From: Olsenella porci | GTDB taxonomy: Bacteria; Actinomycetota; Coriobacteriia; Coriobacteriales; Atopobiaceae | Direction: 5' to 3' | DNA length: 64,000 bases | Assembly (NCBI RefSeq): GCF_009695875.1 | Contig: NZ_VUNC01000004.1 | Location: 124,001-188,000, forward strand | Part shown: positions 24,083 to 33,752 of the stretch, one piece after another | Layout: every line of letters starts with the position of its first letter | Position numbering within the stretch: the first letter of the stretch is position 1 | Program-made: the position numbers and the translations under genes | The notes under the pieces: generated by a model | Database searches by the model: none | Told to the model about the DNA's origin: nothing | Seen by the model: only the letters and a program-made list of their open reading frames with translations

Positions 24083-26704
24083 ATGGCAGACATCGACGCG
24101 CGCGACGCGGCAGGCGAGACGGACGAGGCACGCGGGGAGGGGGACGTCTCACTGGGGCAGCTGGTCCCCTGGCCCGACGACGAGCACTTTCCCAACATCC
24201 CGCCCGAGGACGCCCTGGAGCTCTTCCTGGGCTGGGTCGAGAGCCACGGGATCACCCCCTGGGACCACCAGGAGGAGGCGCTCCTCGACCTGGCCGCCGG
24301 GGACAACGTGATCCTGGGGACCCCCACGGGCTCGGGCAAGTCGCTCGTGGCCCTGGGCATGTGCTTCATCGCCATGTGCACCGACCGCCGCAGCTACTAC
24401 ACGGCCCCCATCAAGGCGCTGGTGAGCGAGAAGTTCTTCGAGATGGTGGACGTGCTCGGGCGCGACAACGTGGGCATGATCACGGGCGATGTGACGATAA
24501 ACCCGCAGGCACCGGTCGTGTGCTGCACCGCCGAGATCCTGGCCAACCTCGCCCTCGCCGAGGGGGAGCGCGCGGACGTGGGCTGCGTCGCAATGGACGA
24601 GTTCCACTTCTACGGCGACCGCGACCGCGGCTGGGCCTGGCAGGTGCCCCTCCTCACCCTCCCCCACGTGCAGTTCCTGCTCATGAGCGCCACGCTGGGA
24701 GACGTCACGCAGATTGCCGAGTCGCTAGAGCTCCACACCGGCCGCCCCGTGGACCGCATCCTCGACGCTCCGCGCCCCGTGCCCCTCTCGTACGAGTTTG
24801 TGGAGACGGGCCTGGAGGCCACGGTCGAGCGCGCCCTCAACGACGGCGACGCGCCCGTCTACATCGTCCACTTTGCCCAGGACAGCGCCCTCGCCAGCGC
24901 CCAGTCGCTCGCGAGCTACGGCGTGAGCACCCGCGAACAGCGCGACGCCATCAAGGCGGCGGTCGCCGGGACCCGCTTCACCACCACCTTTGGCAAGACA
25001 TTGCGGAGGCTGCTGCTTCAGGGCGTGGGCGTCCACCACGCAGGCATGCTCCCCCGCTACCGCCTGCTGGTGGAGAAGCTCGCACAGCAGGGGCTGCTCC
25101 CCGTGATCTGCGGCACCGACACGCTTGGCGTGGGCATCAACGTGCCCATCCACACCGTCTTGCTTACCTCGCTCACCAAGTTCGACGGCAGGAGGCAGCG
25201 CCGTCTCAACGCGCGCGAGTTCCACCAGATCGCCGGCCGCGCGGGTCGCTCTGGCTTTGACACCGAGGGCCTGGTCATCGCCCAGGCGACCATCTACGAC
25301 ATCGAGAAGGCACGCGCCCTCGCAAAGGCGGGCGGCGACCCCAAGAAGGCCCGGAGCATCAAGACCAAGAAGCCGCCCGCGGGCTTTGTGGGCTGGAACG
25401 AGCAGACCTTCCAGCACCTCATCGAGGCTGCGCCCGAGACCCTGCACCCCCACATGAAGGTCACGCACTCCATGGTCCTCTCCGAGGTGGAGCAGGGCGG
25501 CGACGCCCACGCGCGCGTCATGCGGCTGATCGACGACTCCAACCAGACCGACGAGCAGAAGCTCCGCCTGGTGACCCGCGCGGACGAGATCTTCGCCACC
25601 CTCATTGACGCCGGCGTGGTCGAGAGGCGCGAGGCGGAGGGAGAGAACGGCGAGACGACCGTGGAGTACGGCCTGACCGTCGACCTTCCGGAGGACTTTG
25701 CCCTGGACCAGCCCCTCTCGCCCTTCCTCCTCGCGGCACTGGAACTGCTGGACCGCGAGAGCGACACCTACGCGCTGGACGTGATCAGCATGGTCGAGGC
25801 CACGCTCGAGGACCCGCGCCAGATCCTGCGCGTGCAGGAGCGCCAGGCGAGGGACCGCGCCATGGCCCAGATGAAGGCCGACGGGGTGGACTACGACGAG
25901 AGGATCGACCGCATCCAGGAGGTCACCTACCCCAAGCCGCTGGAGGAGCTTCTCCAGGCGGCCTTTGCCCAGTACTGCGAGAAGGTGCCCTGGGCAAGCG
26001 ACTTCGAGCTCTCGCCCAAGAGCGTCCTGCGCGACATGGTCGAGACCGCCAGCGACTTCAAGGGCTACGTGGCACGCTACGGCATCGCCCGGAGCGAGGG
26101 CACGCTGCTGCGCTACCTGAGCGACGCCTACCGCGTGCTCGACCGCACGGTCCCGGCGGACAAACTGGACGAGCGCCTTCAGGACATCGTGCACTGGCTG
26201 GGCCTTGTGGTGCGCACCGTGGACTCCTCGCTGGTGGACGAGTGGTCGCAGGCCGAGACGGACGAGGGCGCGGGCGCCGAGCTCGCCGCGCCGGATGCGG
26301 ACGTGGTGGTGCGCGACCGCCGCGCCGTGACGTTGCTGGTTCGCAACGCCCTCTGGCGCCGTGTGAGGCTCGCCGCCGTGCGGGACGAGGCGGGACTGGG
26401 CGAGCTGGACGGCGACTGGGGTTGGCGCGAGGCCCGCTGGCGCGACGCGCTGGACGGCCTGTACGACGAGCACGAGGAGATTCTCCTCGACGGGGACGCT
26501 CACAGCTCGCGCTACCTGGTGGTGGACGAGACCGACGAGCGCAAGGACCACGTGTGGCACGTGCGGCAGATGTTCCACGACTCGGACGGCGACGACGACT
26601 TTGGCATCGCGGCAGACGTGGACCTGGACGCCACGCAGGACGAGGGCTCCGTGGTCTTCTCCAACTACCGCGTGGGCTTTGTGGAGGACCTGCTGCATCC
26701 GTAG
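24083..26704 (+). CDS. Ski2-like DEAD/DEAH-box RNA helicase with DUF3516-type C-terminus
   Basis: 873 residues. Helicase motifs in order: Walker A GTPTGSGKS at 79-87, TAPIKALVSEKFF (Ia), ITGDVTINP, the motif II variant DEFH near 173, LMSATLGD (III), GTDTLGVGINVPIHTV (V) and QIAGRAGRSGFD (VI). The second half is a long helical region matching the DUF3516 domain that follows this type in many actinobacteria. Probable role: RNA or ribonucleoprotein remodelling. DEFH instead of DEVH is shared with relatives of the group (from memory). Stands alone, behind a GC palindrome. Confidence 0.88.
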   Translation: MADIDARDAAGETDEARGEGDVSLGQLVPWPDDEHFPNIPPEDALELFLGWVESHGITPWDHQEEALLDLAAGDNVILGTPTGSGKSLVALGMCFIAMCTDRRSYYTAPIKALVSEKFFEMVDVLGRDNVGMITGDVTINPQAPVVCCTAEILANLALAEGERADVGCVAMDEFHFYGDRDRGWAWQVPLLTLPHVQFLLMSATLGDVTQIAESLELHTGRPVDRILDAPRPVPLSYEFVETGLEATVERALNDGDAPVYIVHFAQDSALASAQSLASYGVSTREQRDAIKAAVAGTRFTTTFGKTLRRLLLQGVGVHHAGMLPRYRLLVEKLAQQGLLPVICGTDTLGVGINVPIHTVLLTSLTKFDGRRQRRLNAREFHQIAGRAGRSGFDTEGLVIAQATIYDIEKARALAKAGGDPKKARSIKTKKPPAGFVGWNEQTFQHLIEAAPETLHPHMKVTHSMVLSEVEQGGDAHARVMRLIDDSNQTDEQKLRLVTRADEIFATLIDAGVVERREAEGENGETTVEYGLTVDLPEDFALDQPLSPFLLAALELLDRESDTYALDVISMVEATLEDPRQILRVQERQARDRAMAQMKADGVDYDERIDRIQEVTYPKPLEELLQAAFAQYCEKVPWASDFELSPKSVLRDMVETASDFKGYVARYGIARSEGTLLRYLSDAYRVLDRTVPADKLDERLQDIVHWLGLVVRTVDSSLVDEWSQAETDEGAGAELAAPDADVVVRDRRAVTLLVRNALWRRVRLAAVRDEAGLGELDGDWGWREARWRDALDGLYDEHEEILLDGDAHSSRYLVVDETDERKDHVWHVRQMFHDSDGDDDFGIAADVDLDATQDEGSVVFSNYRVGFVEDLLHP

Positions 26705-26743
26705 GGTGGGGCCTGGGGTCGGGAGGGTCGCCCCTCTCCCCCG

Positions 26744-27526
26744 CTATGCCAGCGAGCGGACCTCGGCCATTCCCGCCTCCGCCGCCTCCGGGTCAAGGTA
26801 GCGGCCCTCTCCCCTCACCTGCAGGCCACCAAAGGCGTCCACCCTAAAGTCGTACACGCGCGGGATGCCCGTGGGGACGTTGACGTGGACGATCTGGTCG
26901 TCCGAGACGCCCTCGATGACCTTGATGAGCGACCGCACCACCGAGCCGTGCGTGACCACCAGCACCGTGCTCCCCTGCAGGAGCACGGGCACCACGTATG
27001 CCTGCCAGAAGGGCTCCAGACGGGCGATCACGTCCTTCAGGCACTCGCTCCGGATGGCGCTGGGGTCGGGGCCGCCCAGCGCGTCACCCGCGGCGGCGGA
27101 GTAGCGCGGGTCGCCTCCGGTGAAGTACGGGGACGACGGGTCGATCTGCGGCGGGCGCACGTCAAAGCTCCTGCGGTAGGCCTGGAACAGCTCGTCGCCG
27201 TACCGCTCTCGCATGGCGGGACGCGTCTGGCCCTGGAAGGCCCCGTAGTGCCGCTCGTTGAGCCTCCAGGTGCGGATCACGGGAATCCACATGCGGTCGA
27301 GCACGTCCAGGGCGATGTCTGCCGAGACGATCGTGCGACGCAGCAGCGACGTGAAGAGCGCGTCGGGCGCGATGCCCTCCGCCGCCATGAGCTCGCCGGC
27401 GTGGCGCGCCTGCTCCCTCCCCCGCTCGGTGAGGGGGACGTCCACCCAGCCGGCAAAGCGGTTCTGGGTCTTGTCCGTCCAGACGCTCTCCCCATGCCTC
27501 ATGACCACGAGCCGTGCGTTCCTCAT
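26744..27526 (-). CDS. gpmA: 2,3-bisphosphoglycerate-dependent phosphoglycerate mutase
   Basis: 260 residues. RHGES near 10-14 carries the phospho-accepting His, NRFAGWVDVPLTERG is the GpmA signature, ERHYGAFQGQTR holds the catalytic Glu, and THGSVVRSL the second His. Interconverts 3- and 2-phosphoglycerate in glycolysis. The usual GpmA residues GNSLRAL-like are replaced by GSVVRSL. ATG at 27526 has GAGAGGGGAG upstream. Convergent with the helicase gene, with only 39 bases between. Confidence 0.92.
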   Translation of the reverse strand: MRNARLVVMRHGESVWTDKTQNRFAGWVDVPLTERGREQARHAGELMAAEGIAPDALFTSLLRRTIVSADIALDVLDRMWIPVIRTWRLNERHYGAFQGQTRPAMRERYGDELFQAYRRSFDVRPPQIDPSSPYFTGGDPRYSAAAGDALGGPDPSAIRSECLKDVIARLEPFWQAYVVPVLLQGSTVLVVTHGSVVRSLIKVIEGVSDDQIVHVNVPTGIPRVYDFRVDAFGGLQVRGEGRYLDPEAAEAGMAEVRSLA

Positions 27527-27660
27527 GACCGCTCCCCTCTCCCTGGCCCCATTGTCGCACAGGCCGAGGGGGATGCCGGGACCCGTGATGCTAGAATTAC
27601 CTGCATGTCTGTCGTGCCGGCCGTGCTGGTCGCCCCAATTTCGAACCCGAAAGACCATCC

Positions 27661-29388
27661 ATGCCCAACCCCATCAAGTTCGCGCGCTCGCTCCACGCCA
27701 AGAAGCCGCGCGCCATGCGCTATGCCACCTGCCTCGCCGCGGTCATCGCGGTTGTCACCGCCGTCTCCACCATGGCCAACTGCGGAGACGGCATCAACTT
27801 TCAGCCGTCCTCATACCTGGAGGGGCTCCTCTCGCTGGTGGGGACCTTCGCGGTGTTCTGGTGCCTCCTTGCCGCCGTCGTCTTCCTGTGGGAGCCGGCG
27901 AGGCACATCATGAGCTCGCGTCACGACCGCCTAATCGACGCCGCCCCGCTCTCCCTCAACGGGCGAGACGTGCGCAGGCTCACCCTCGTGATTCTCGCCG
28001 CCTGGGCCATCTGGGTCATCCCCGCCCTGCCCTGCATGACCGACTGGGACACGCTCCACCAGATTGCGCAGACCACGACGTCGGCGCCAACCTACTACGC
28101 CGCCCGTGCCGTCAGCGTGGTGATCGACCACAAGTACATCGACCACGACCCCTTCCTCACCACGCTCGTCTACGGGGCCGCACACGACCTTGGCCAGGCG
28201 CTGGGAGACCAGCGCATCGGCTACGGTGCGTTCGTGCTGCTGCAGACGGTGCTCTCCGCGACCGTGCTCGCCACCACCACCTGCTACCTGGAGCGCCTGC
28301 GCGTCCCGCGCGTGCTGCGCCTCGCCGTCGCGGTCTTCACCTGCGTCTTCGTCCCCTATGCTCGCTATGCCGCGGATATGCTCAAGGACTCGCTCTTCGC
28401 GCCGTTCTTCCTGGCATTCCTCCTGTGCTACTGCGAGGCCGCACGCACGCGCGGCGAGTTCCTCCGGCGCCCGCGCAACCTGGTTGCGACCATTGCGTTC
28501 TCAACCCTCTCCATCCTCACCAAGAAGGTCGGCATCTACGTCGTGGTTCCCTCCCTCCTGGTGCTCCTGCCGCTCTGCCGCCCTGCCTGGGGGCGCGCCC
28601 TCGTGGCGCTTGCCGTCCCCGTGGCGCTGGGGGTCGTCGCATTCCCCGCACTGAGCTACGCCTGCTTTGACCTGGCGCCCGGCGGCAGGCAGGAGAGCCT
28701 GGGCTTCACCATGCAGCAGGTCGCCACGGTCCTCAAGTACGACGGGGACTCCGTGAGTCAGGAGGACAAGGAGGTGATCGAGCGCATCATGCCCATAGGC
28801 CAGGTGCTCAAGGTCTACGACCCCACCTTTATCGACCCCACCAAGAACCTGTACGAGTGGGACGCGTCGAGCGAGGACGTGCGTGCCTACCTCAAGGCAT
28901 GGGTGCGCCTGGGGCTCACGCACCCCTGGCACTACATCCAGTCAACGGTGAAGGTGGCGGGGAGCCTGTTCATCCCGTCCACGCCCATCCAGATTCCCGT
29001 CACCTCGTGCGAGGAGGCCGTCCCCGCGCTCGACGGGTACGAGGGCGACACGGGGATCGACACCACGCAACCCTATGCCCTGAAGCAGCTCAACGACGCT
29101 GCAAGCGGCTATTACTACAACACGCTCCTCCAGCTGGTCCCCCAGGCCCTCAAGATTGGCACCTACGGCGGGCTGCTGCCCCTTCTCGCCCTGTTTGCCG
29201 CGCTCTATCGCCGCAACCGCTCCGGGGCAGTGATGGTCCCCATCGCGCTTGCCAGCCTGTCGATGCTCGTGTGCCCTGGCGCCATCACCCGCTACGCGCT
29301 CCCGCTGATGTACGCGACCCCCCTCATGCTGGGGCTGATCCTCTCGCCCCAGGCGCCAGCGGAGGGAGTCTCATCCAAGAGGGGCTAG
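27661..29388 (+). CDS. DUF6020-like polytopic membrane protein
   Basis: 575 residues with about ten to twelve hydrophobic segments and a large loop around residues 350-470 (between FDLAPGGRQ and the final membrane block). The arrangement DWDTLHQIAQ ... HDPFLTTLVYG ... YARYAADMLKDSLFAPFF, with an Asp in the first outer loop, resembles GT-C-fold glycosyltransferases and the DUF6020 family of Coriobacteriia and Firmicutes. A role in transferring sugars from a lipid carrier on the outer face is possible but not shown. ATG at 27661 has a weak AAAGA ribosome site. Confidence 0.75.
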   Translation: MPNPIKFARSLHAKKPRAMRYATCLAAVIAVVTAVSTMANCGDGINFQPSSYLEGLLSLVGTFAVFWCLLAAVVFLWEPARHIMSSRHDRLIDAAPLSLNGRDVRRLTLVILAAWAIWVIPALPCMTDWDTLHQIAQTTTSAPTYYAARAVSVVIDHKYIDHDPFLTTLVYGAAHDLGQALGDQRIGYGAFVLLQTVLSATVLATTTCYLERLRVPRVLRLAVAVFTCVFVPYARYAADMLKDSLFAPFFLAFLLCYCEAARTRGEFLRRPRNLVATIAFSTLSILTKKVGIYVVVPSLLVLLPLCRPAWGRALVALAVPVALGVVAFPALSYACFDLAPGGRQESLGFTMQQVATVLKYDGDSVSQEDKEVIERIMPIGQVLKVYDPTFIDPTKNLYEWDASSEDVRAYLKAWVRLGLTHPWHYIQSTVKVAGSLFIPSTPIQIPVTSCEEAVPALDGYEGDTGIDTTQPYALKQLNDAASGYYYNTLLQLVPQALKIGTYGGLLPLLALFAALYRRNRSGAVMVPIALASLSMLVCPGAITRYALPLMYATPLMLGLILSPQAPAEGVSSKRG

Positions 29389-29530
29389 GGAGCTGTGCTG
29401 GCATTACCCGCGTCAGCGGTTACCGACGTCGGCGGGATGTTCTGCGGGAGCAGCAAAACCACACCCGACCAAAGTGCTCGAAGAGGGGCGAGAGGGGCCG
29501 GCCTCGTGCGGATTATTGTCGCCCAATCCA

Positions 29531-29676
29531 CAAGAGGGCTAGCAAGATTAAGCAGACGACTCAAAAACCCGCATGAGGCCTAGCGATACTAAACAGGCGG
29601 CTCCAAAATACGCATGAGGGCTAGGGGGTTAAGCACCGTGCACCGCAATCAACACGAGCCCGGAGAAGGTTAAGCG
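29531..29676. repeat. Array C of the 41-bp-period intergenic repeat (4 units)
   Basis: Direct units start at 29531, 29572, 29613 and 29653 (CAAGAGGGCTAG...TAAGCA, CATGAGGCCTAG...TAAACA and so on). Steps are 41, 41 and 40; the one-base shortfall matches a one-base deletion inside the third unit. Spacers again read CTCAAAAACCC or CTCCAAAATAC. A worn inverted copy may lie at about 29474-29508 and a worn direct one near 29692. The 458-bp gap 29389-29846 contains no gene that I can support. Confidence 0.85.
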
Positions 29677-29846
29677 GGCACTCCGCACCCGCACGGGAAC
29701 CGTTACCTTTTCCAAGCCTTCCAGCAGCCCAATAGCATGGATGCCCGCCGCCAGACACGACGCCATGCTGCCTGGTGCCTCATTCTCTGGGCATTCTTTT
29801 CCATGGCCGCCTGCTGCCTTGGCTCCCCAGGCGTACCATGGGGACC

Positions 29847-31247
29847 ATGGCAGCAGGCGAGGACACGACACGCGAGAAGTTCAGGCAGATGACCCAGGAG
29901 CCCATCCGCCCCCTCATCCTATCCCTCGCGGCCCCGTCCATCCTCTCCAACCTGGTCACGAGCATCTACAACCTGAGCGACACGTTCTTCGTGAGTGGGC
30001 TCGGGACCTCTGCCGCGGGCGCCATCGGCATCTCGTTCGTAGTGATGACCGCCATCCAGGCAGTGGGGTTTTGCATGGGCCAGGGCACGGGCGGAGCCAT
30101 CGCCCGCTACCTGGGAGCCAAGCGTAGGGAGCGGGCATGCGAGATTGCCAGCACGGGCCTGGCCTGCACCCTGGTCGCCGGGGCGGTCATCGCCCTCGTG
30201 GGCAACCTCCTCATCAATCCCATCTGCATGCTCGCGGGGTCCACCGCCACAATCCTCCCGTACGCTCGCACCTTCGTGGGAATCATCCTTCTGGGAGCAC
30301 CCTTCATGTGCAGCTCCCTCATGCTCAACATGCAGCTCCGCTTTGAGGGAGAGGCCCTGTACTCCATGGTCGCCATCATGTCGGGCGCCGTCCTCAACAT
30401 GTTCCTCACCCCGGTCCTCATCTATGTGGTGGGCATGGGTATAGCGGGAAGTGCCACGTCCACGGTGGTGTGCGAGGGGCTGAGCTTCCTGCTCCTGGTG
30501 CGTCAGATGCAGCGCGTTGGCATCACGCCCCTCTCGCCCCGCTGGGTCACCAGGCCCACGGGGGCCTTTGCCCAGGAGGTGGCAAACGGCGGACTTCCCT
30601 CATTCGTGCGCCAGGTCATGCTGGGCGTGGCGACCACGCTCCTCAACGGCGCGGCAAGGCCCTACGGGGACGCCGCCATCGCCGCCCTCGCCATCGTCCA
30701 GCGCATCACCGGCTTTGGCAACTACGTTCAGATTGGCATCGGCCAGGGCTTCCAGCCACTGATCGGCTACAACTACGGCGCCCGCAGGTATGAGCGCATC
30801 CGCGAGGGCTACTTCTTCTCGGTGCGCGTGGCCCTCGCCCTGGTCTTTGGCATCGGCATCCTCACCTGCGCGTTCGCCGAGCCCCTCATACGCCTCTTCT
30901 CGAGCGACCCCGAGGTCCTTGCCGTCGGCGTGCTCGCCCTCAGGGTCGAGAGCCTGACCATGCCCCTCACGGGCACGGCCATGATCACCAACTTCCTCCT
31001 GCAGACCACCGGCCGCATGTGGCGCGCGACCATCCTGGGCGCCTGCAGGCTCGGCCTGGTCCTGGCCCCGGTCGTCCTCGTGCTCCCCCACCTCATGGGC
31101 ATCACGGGCGTCCAGCTCGCCCAGCCCGTCACCGACTGCGTCACCTTCTGTGTGACAATCCCCATGGCGTGGTCGATCCTCCGGGAGCTCCGCGAGGAGG
31201 AGGCGGGCACCAGGCTGGCCCCGTCCTTCTCCAAGGCGATGCACTAG
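29847..31247 (+). CDS. MATE-family multidrug/Na+ antiporter
   Basis: 466 residues and about twelve hydrophobic helices in two similar halves. MATE features: PILSNLVTSIYNLSDTFFVS, QGTGGAIARYLGAKRRERA at the end of the first half-repeat, and GIGQGFQPLIGYNYGARRYE in the second half. Exports cationic compounds using a Na+ or H+ gradient; substrate unknown. ATG at 29847 is preferred because the preceding GGGGACC offers a weak ribosome site; ATG at 29838 is equally possible. Confidence 0.9.
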   Translation: MAAGEDTTREKFRQMTQEPIRPLILSLAAPSILSNLVTSIYNLSDTFFVSGLGTSAAGAIGISFVVMTAIQAVGFCMGQGTGGAIARYLGAKRRERACEIASTGLACTLVAGAVIALVGNLLINPICMLAGSTATILPYARTFVGIILLGAPFMCSSLMLNMQLRFEGEALYSMVAIMSGAVLNMFLTPVLIYVVGMGIAGSATSTVVCEGLSFLLLVRQMQRVGITPLSPRWVTRPTGAFAQEVANGGLPSFVRQVMLGVATTLLNGAARPYGDAAIAALAIVQRITGFGNYVQIGIGQGFQPLIGYNYGARRYERIREGYFFSVRVALALVFGIGILTCAFAEPLIRLFSSDPEVLAVGVLALRVESLTMPLTGTAMITNFLLQTTGRMWRATILGACRLGLVLAPVVLVLPHLMGITGVQLAQPVTDCVTFCVTIPMAWSILRELREEEAGTRLAPSFSKAMH

Positions 31248-31363
31248 CGGCGACGGCAGTCCTTCTCGCCTACATCGGGCATGGGGTCTCGCGCCACGTG
31301 CGCAACTACAAGTTCTACTCCATCTCGACCCACTGAGGCCGCAGGGGAGAGACACGACGCAAC

Positions 31364-31402
31364 GAGGCCCCCTCGCCGACCCACCGGCCGCGAGGGGGCC
31401 TC
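31364..31402. terminator. Hairpin terminator between MATE gene and the HAD-xpt operon
   Basis: A 13-bp stem (GAGGCCCCCTCGC at 31364-31376 with GCGAGGGGGCCTC at 31390-31402). Between convergent genes. No long T-run on either side. Confidence 0.7.
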
Positions 31403-31423
31403 CGTGGTGCACGATGCCCCCGC

Positions 31424-31660
31424 CTACTTTCTCCCGCCGCGGGGGCGGTGGTGCGTGAGGTGCCAGCCGCCGCAGTACTCGCAGCGGTACACGAAGATCT
31501 TGGGTGCGTCCTTTCTGCGCGAGCTCCTCTCGGCCGCCTTCTTGGCCTCGGCCTCGCTCGCGTAGCGGCGCTTCCTGGTGCAGGCCTTGAACTCGCCCGC
31601 GTCCTCGCCCTCCAGGCGGGTGTGCAACCCCTCGTCGCGCCTCGCCCTACCGCTGCCCAT
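31424..31660 (-). CDS. Small Cys/His zinc-binding protein
   Basis: 78 residues, basic. The core FVYRCEYCGGWHLTHHR has CxxC plus a His cluster, a likely zinc site. The N-terminal helix is rich in Arg, Lys and Ala (KRRYASEAEAKKAAERS). The ATG lies two bases after the xpt stop, with AGGGA in the end of xpt, so it is translationally coupled to it. Similar short CGGWHLT proteins occur in actinobacteria without assigned function (from memory). Confidence 0.7.
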   Translation of the reverse strand: MGSGRARRDEGLHTRLEGEDAGEFKACTRKRRYASEAEAKKAAERSSRRKDAPKIFVYRCEYCGGWHLTHHRPRGGRK

Positions 31661-31662
31661 GG

Positions 31663-32241
31663 CTAGTCCCTAAAGGTGATGTCCCCGGTCTGGGGGTCCA
31701 TCGATTCGACGATCGCCAGCGAGTCCACGCGGATACCGCGCTGGCGGAGACGGTCACCACCGGGCTGGAAGCCCTTCTCGATGGCAATCCCCACCCCCTC
31801 GACGGTGGCTCCTGCCGCGTCGCAGATCTGGAGCAGCCCGTCCATGGCGCAGCCGTTTGCCATGAAGTCGTCGATGACGAGCACGTGGTCGTCCGGCCCC
31901 AGGAAGCGGGTTGAGACGATGACGCTGTAGACCCTCTGGTGGGTGAACGAGCGCACGCTGGTGGCATAGTAGGTCCCGTCGATGTTGATGCTCTCGCTCT
32001 TCTTGGCGAAGACCGCAGGGACGCCAAACTCCTCCGCCACGACGGCCGCTATGCCGATGCCGCTCGCCTCGATGGTCAGGACCTTGTTGATGGGGGCGTC
32101 GGCAAAGTCCTGACGCCACTGCCTGGCCATTGCCCTGAAGAGGCCGATGTCCATCTGATGGTTGAGAAACGAGTCGACCTTGAGCACCTGGTCGCTCTTC
32201 ACGACCCCATCACGCCTGATCCTCTCCTCAAGAAGCCTCAC
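31663..32241 (-). CDS. xpt: Xanthine phosphoribosyltransferase
   Basis: 192 residues from GTG at 32241, which has GGAGGGGGAG upstream; this gives the normal family length. [18 protein letters not shown] is the PRPP-binding motif. The N-terminal [17 protein letters not shown] is the Xpt signature that separates it from adenine and other purine transferases. Converts xanthine and PRPP to XMP for purine salvage. It is the middle gene of a three-gene operon (HAD hydrolase, xpt, small zinc protein). The 46-base gap upstream leaves no room for a purine riboswitch. Confidence 0.93.
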   Translation of the reverse strand: MRLLEERIRRDGVVKSDQVLKVDSFLNHQMDIGLFRAMARQWRQDFADAPINKVLTIEASGIGIAAVVAEEFGVPAVFAKKSESINIDGTYYATSVRSFTHQRVYSVIVSTRFLGPDDHVLVIDDFMANGCAMDGLLQICDAAGATVEGVGIAIEKGFQPGGDRLRQRGIRVDSLAIVESMDPQTGDITFRD

Positions 32242-32287
32242 GGCTCCCCCTCCCCTCGTCGCGCGGAGCACTGGGCCCCAGTCGTTC

Positions 32288-33142
32288 CTATCCCTGCATG
32301 AACGCGGGAACGCCACCGGTCCCTGCCGCCTCGGCGATCTGGAGGAGGGCGTCGGCCACGGCGTCGTCCTTGCTCGCCCCGATGTGCCACGTCGCGGCCT
32401 GGCGGACCTCCTCGCTCGCATTTTCCACGGCAACAGAGTTGGGAAAGCCCTCTATCATGCCCAGGTCGTTCTCGGAGTCCCCGAAGGTCACCACCTCGTC
32501 GAGCCCGATGCCAAGGGCCTGCGCCAGGACGCGCACGCCAGACCCCTTGTCCCAGCCACGGGGCATTATGTCCACGATTGGGGCGATGTTGCTGGGGAGC
32601 ACGAAGTCGAACGCTGGGAACTCGCTGCGGAGTGCGTCCCTCACCCAAACGAGGTGCTCCCTGCCCCCACCGCAGAACACGTTGGCCTTGATCTGGTCAT
32701 GCGCAGGGACCTTCGCCCACACGTCGCGTGGGCCAAATGTCTGGGGATCACGCTCGATGCGGGCGGGATCGGCCGTGACGTAGTGGCCGCTCTCGCTGGG
32801 GACACCGTCCCCGTTGCCGTACAGCACGAGCGACGCGTCAACGGTGTTCTCGAGCACCCAGCGGGCAACGCGCGAGAGTTCCGCCGCGTCGAGCCACTCC
32901 TCGTGCACCAGTTCGCCGTCAAGGTAGACCATCTGGCCGTTGACAAAGGCGCCGGTGGCGTAGCACTCCTCCCTGCCATCGAACATCCACGACATCGCGT
33001 TGGGCACGCGCCCGCTCACCGGGCCAAAGTGCAGGCCGACAGAGAGCATCGCGTCGATGGCATCCAGGGCATAGTCGGTCACGCGAGGGTGGCACATCGC
33101 CTTGAGCGTGTCGTCCATGTCTGTGAGCGCTAGCTTGATCAT
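32288..33142 (-). CDS. HAD-superfamily phosphatase (Cof/IIB type)
   Basis: 284 residues. TDMDDTL at 7-13 carries the nucleophile Asp and the acid/base Asp, PVSGRV is motif II, and GDSENDLGM with a Lys upstream are motifs III and IV. The type-IIB cap lies between. Such enzymes dephosphorylate sugar phosphates, nucleotides or flavin precursors; co-transcription with xpt favours a nucleotide-related substrate (inference). ATG at 33142 has GAGGGG upstream. Confidence 0.85.
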   Translation of the reverse strand: MIKLALTDMDDTLKAMCHPRVTDYALDAIDAMLSVGLHFGPVSGRVPNAMSWMFDGREECYATGAFVNGQMVYLDGELVHEEWLDAAELSRVARWVLENTVDASLVLYGNGDGVPSESGHYVTADPARIERDPQTFGPRDVWAKVPAHDQIKANVFCGGGREHLVWVRDALRSEFPAFDFVLPSNIAPIVDIMPRGWDKGSGVRVLAQALGIGLDEVVTFGDSENDLGMIEGFPNSVAVENASEEVRQAATWHIGASKDDAVADALLQIAEAAGTGGVPAFMQG

Positions 33143-33232
33143 GCGGTGACTGCCCCTCGCGATTCCTCTGATGGCTTGATAGCTTGGCCCGCCAAGACGG
33201 CAGGCCATTTCATCCTATCCCAAACAAGACGA

Positions 33233-33258
33233 GGCGGGCGACCCGCAGGTCGCCCGCC
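33233..33258. other. Perfect 11-bp hairpin upstream of the HAD gene
   Basis: GGCGGGCGACC with GGTCGCCCGCC around loop CGCA. On the minus strand it is followed by TCGTCTTGTTT, so it could end a transcript coming from the 33.7-kb side, or shape the leader of the HAD-xpt operon. In the gap 33143-33752. Confidence 0.5.
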
Positions 33259-33466
33259 CTTGGATTTGGAACCTTGGCGATTACTTTGGTATCACCCGTT
33301 TCGCCATGTCTCAAAACCTGTTTGCTATGCACTTGTCGGTCATACTGGCCACGCCCGCACCCATTACTGGATGCCCAGCTCCTGCGTGGCGACACCGGCT
33401 CTTCCGTCTGCCTTCTGGCTTGTGCGATGCCTGTTCGCTTAACATGTTCCCGACGATGCGGGACTC

Positions 33467-33679
33467 CTACGCTAAGACGGGGCACTCGGTGTCATCCACG
33501 GGACGCCAAAAATACGGTTCCTCGCTGTTGATGGGCACCACCTCCCCAATCGTGCCGCCCGTAGGGGCGACTTCCTTGCTTGCTGCAATAATACCCCTGC
33601 CCAGGCAAATGTATCCCAATCTCTGGTCAACCTGGCGAACGGTCGGTTTTGGCCGCAGACGGCATGACGTCTCCCCCAA
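33467..33679 (-). pseudogene. Possible remnant of a small gene in an AT-richer island
   Basis: This minus-strand frame reads like a real protein end (CLGRGIIAASKEVAPTGGTI, then PYFWRPVDDTECPVLA) and is AT-richer than its neighbours. It has only a TTG start at 33679 with no ribosome site, so it may be the tail of a gene that lost its front. Family not recognised. Nothing else coding is seen in 33143-33752. Confidence 0.3.
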
Positions 33680-33752
33680 ATGCGAGGGGACAGCCCCTCT
33701 CCCCTTGGACTAGAATTTTCTCTTCGGAATCTTGAGTGCACGGGAGGTTGCG

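Noticed and set aside
24725-26698. Long minus-strand frame opposite the helicase gene
   Set aside because: Shadow of the helicase coding strand, with no ribosome site or domain.
32242-32287. Purine riboswitch before xpt
   Set aside because: Only 46 bases separate the HAD gene from xpt, which is too short for the aptamer.
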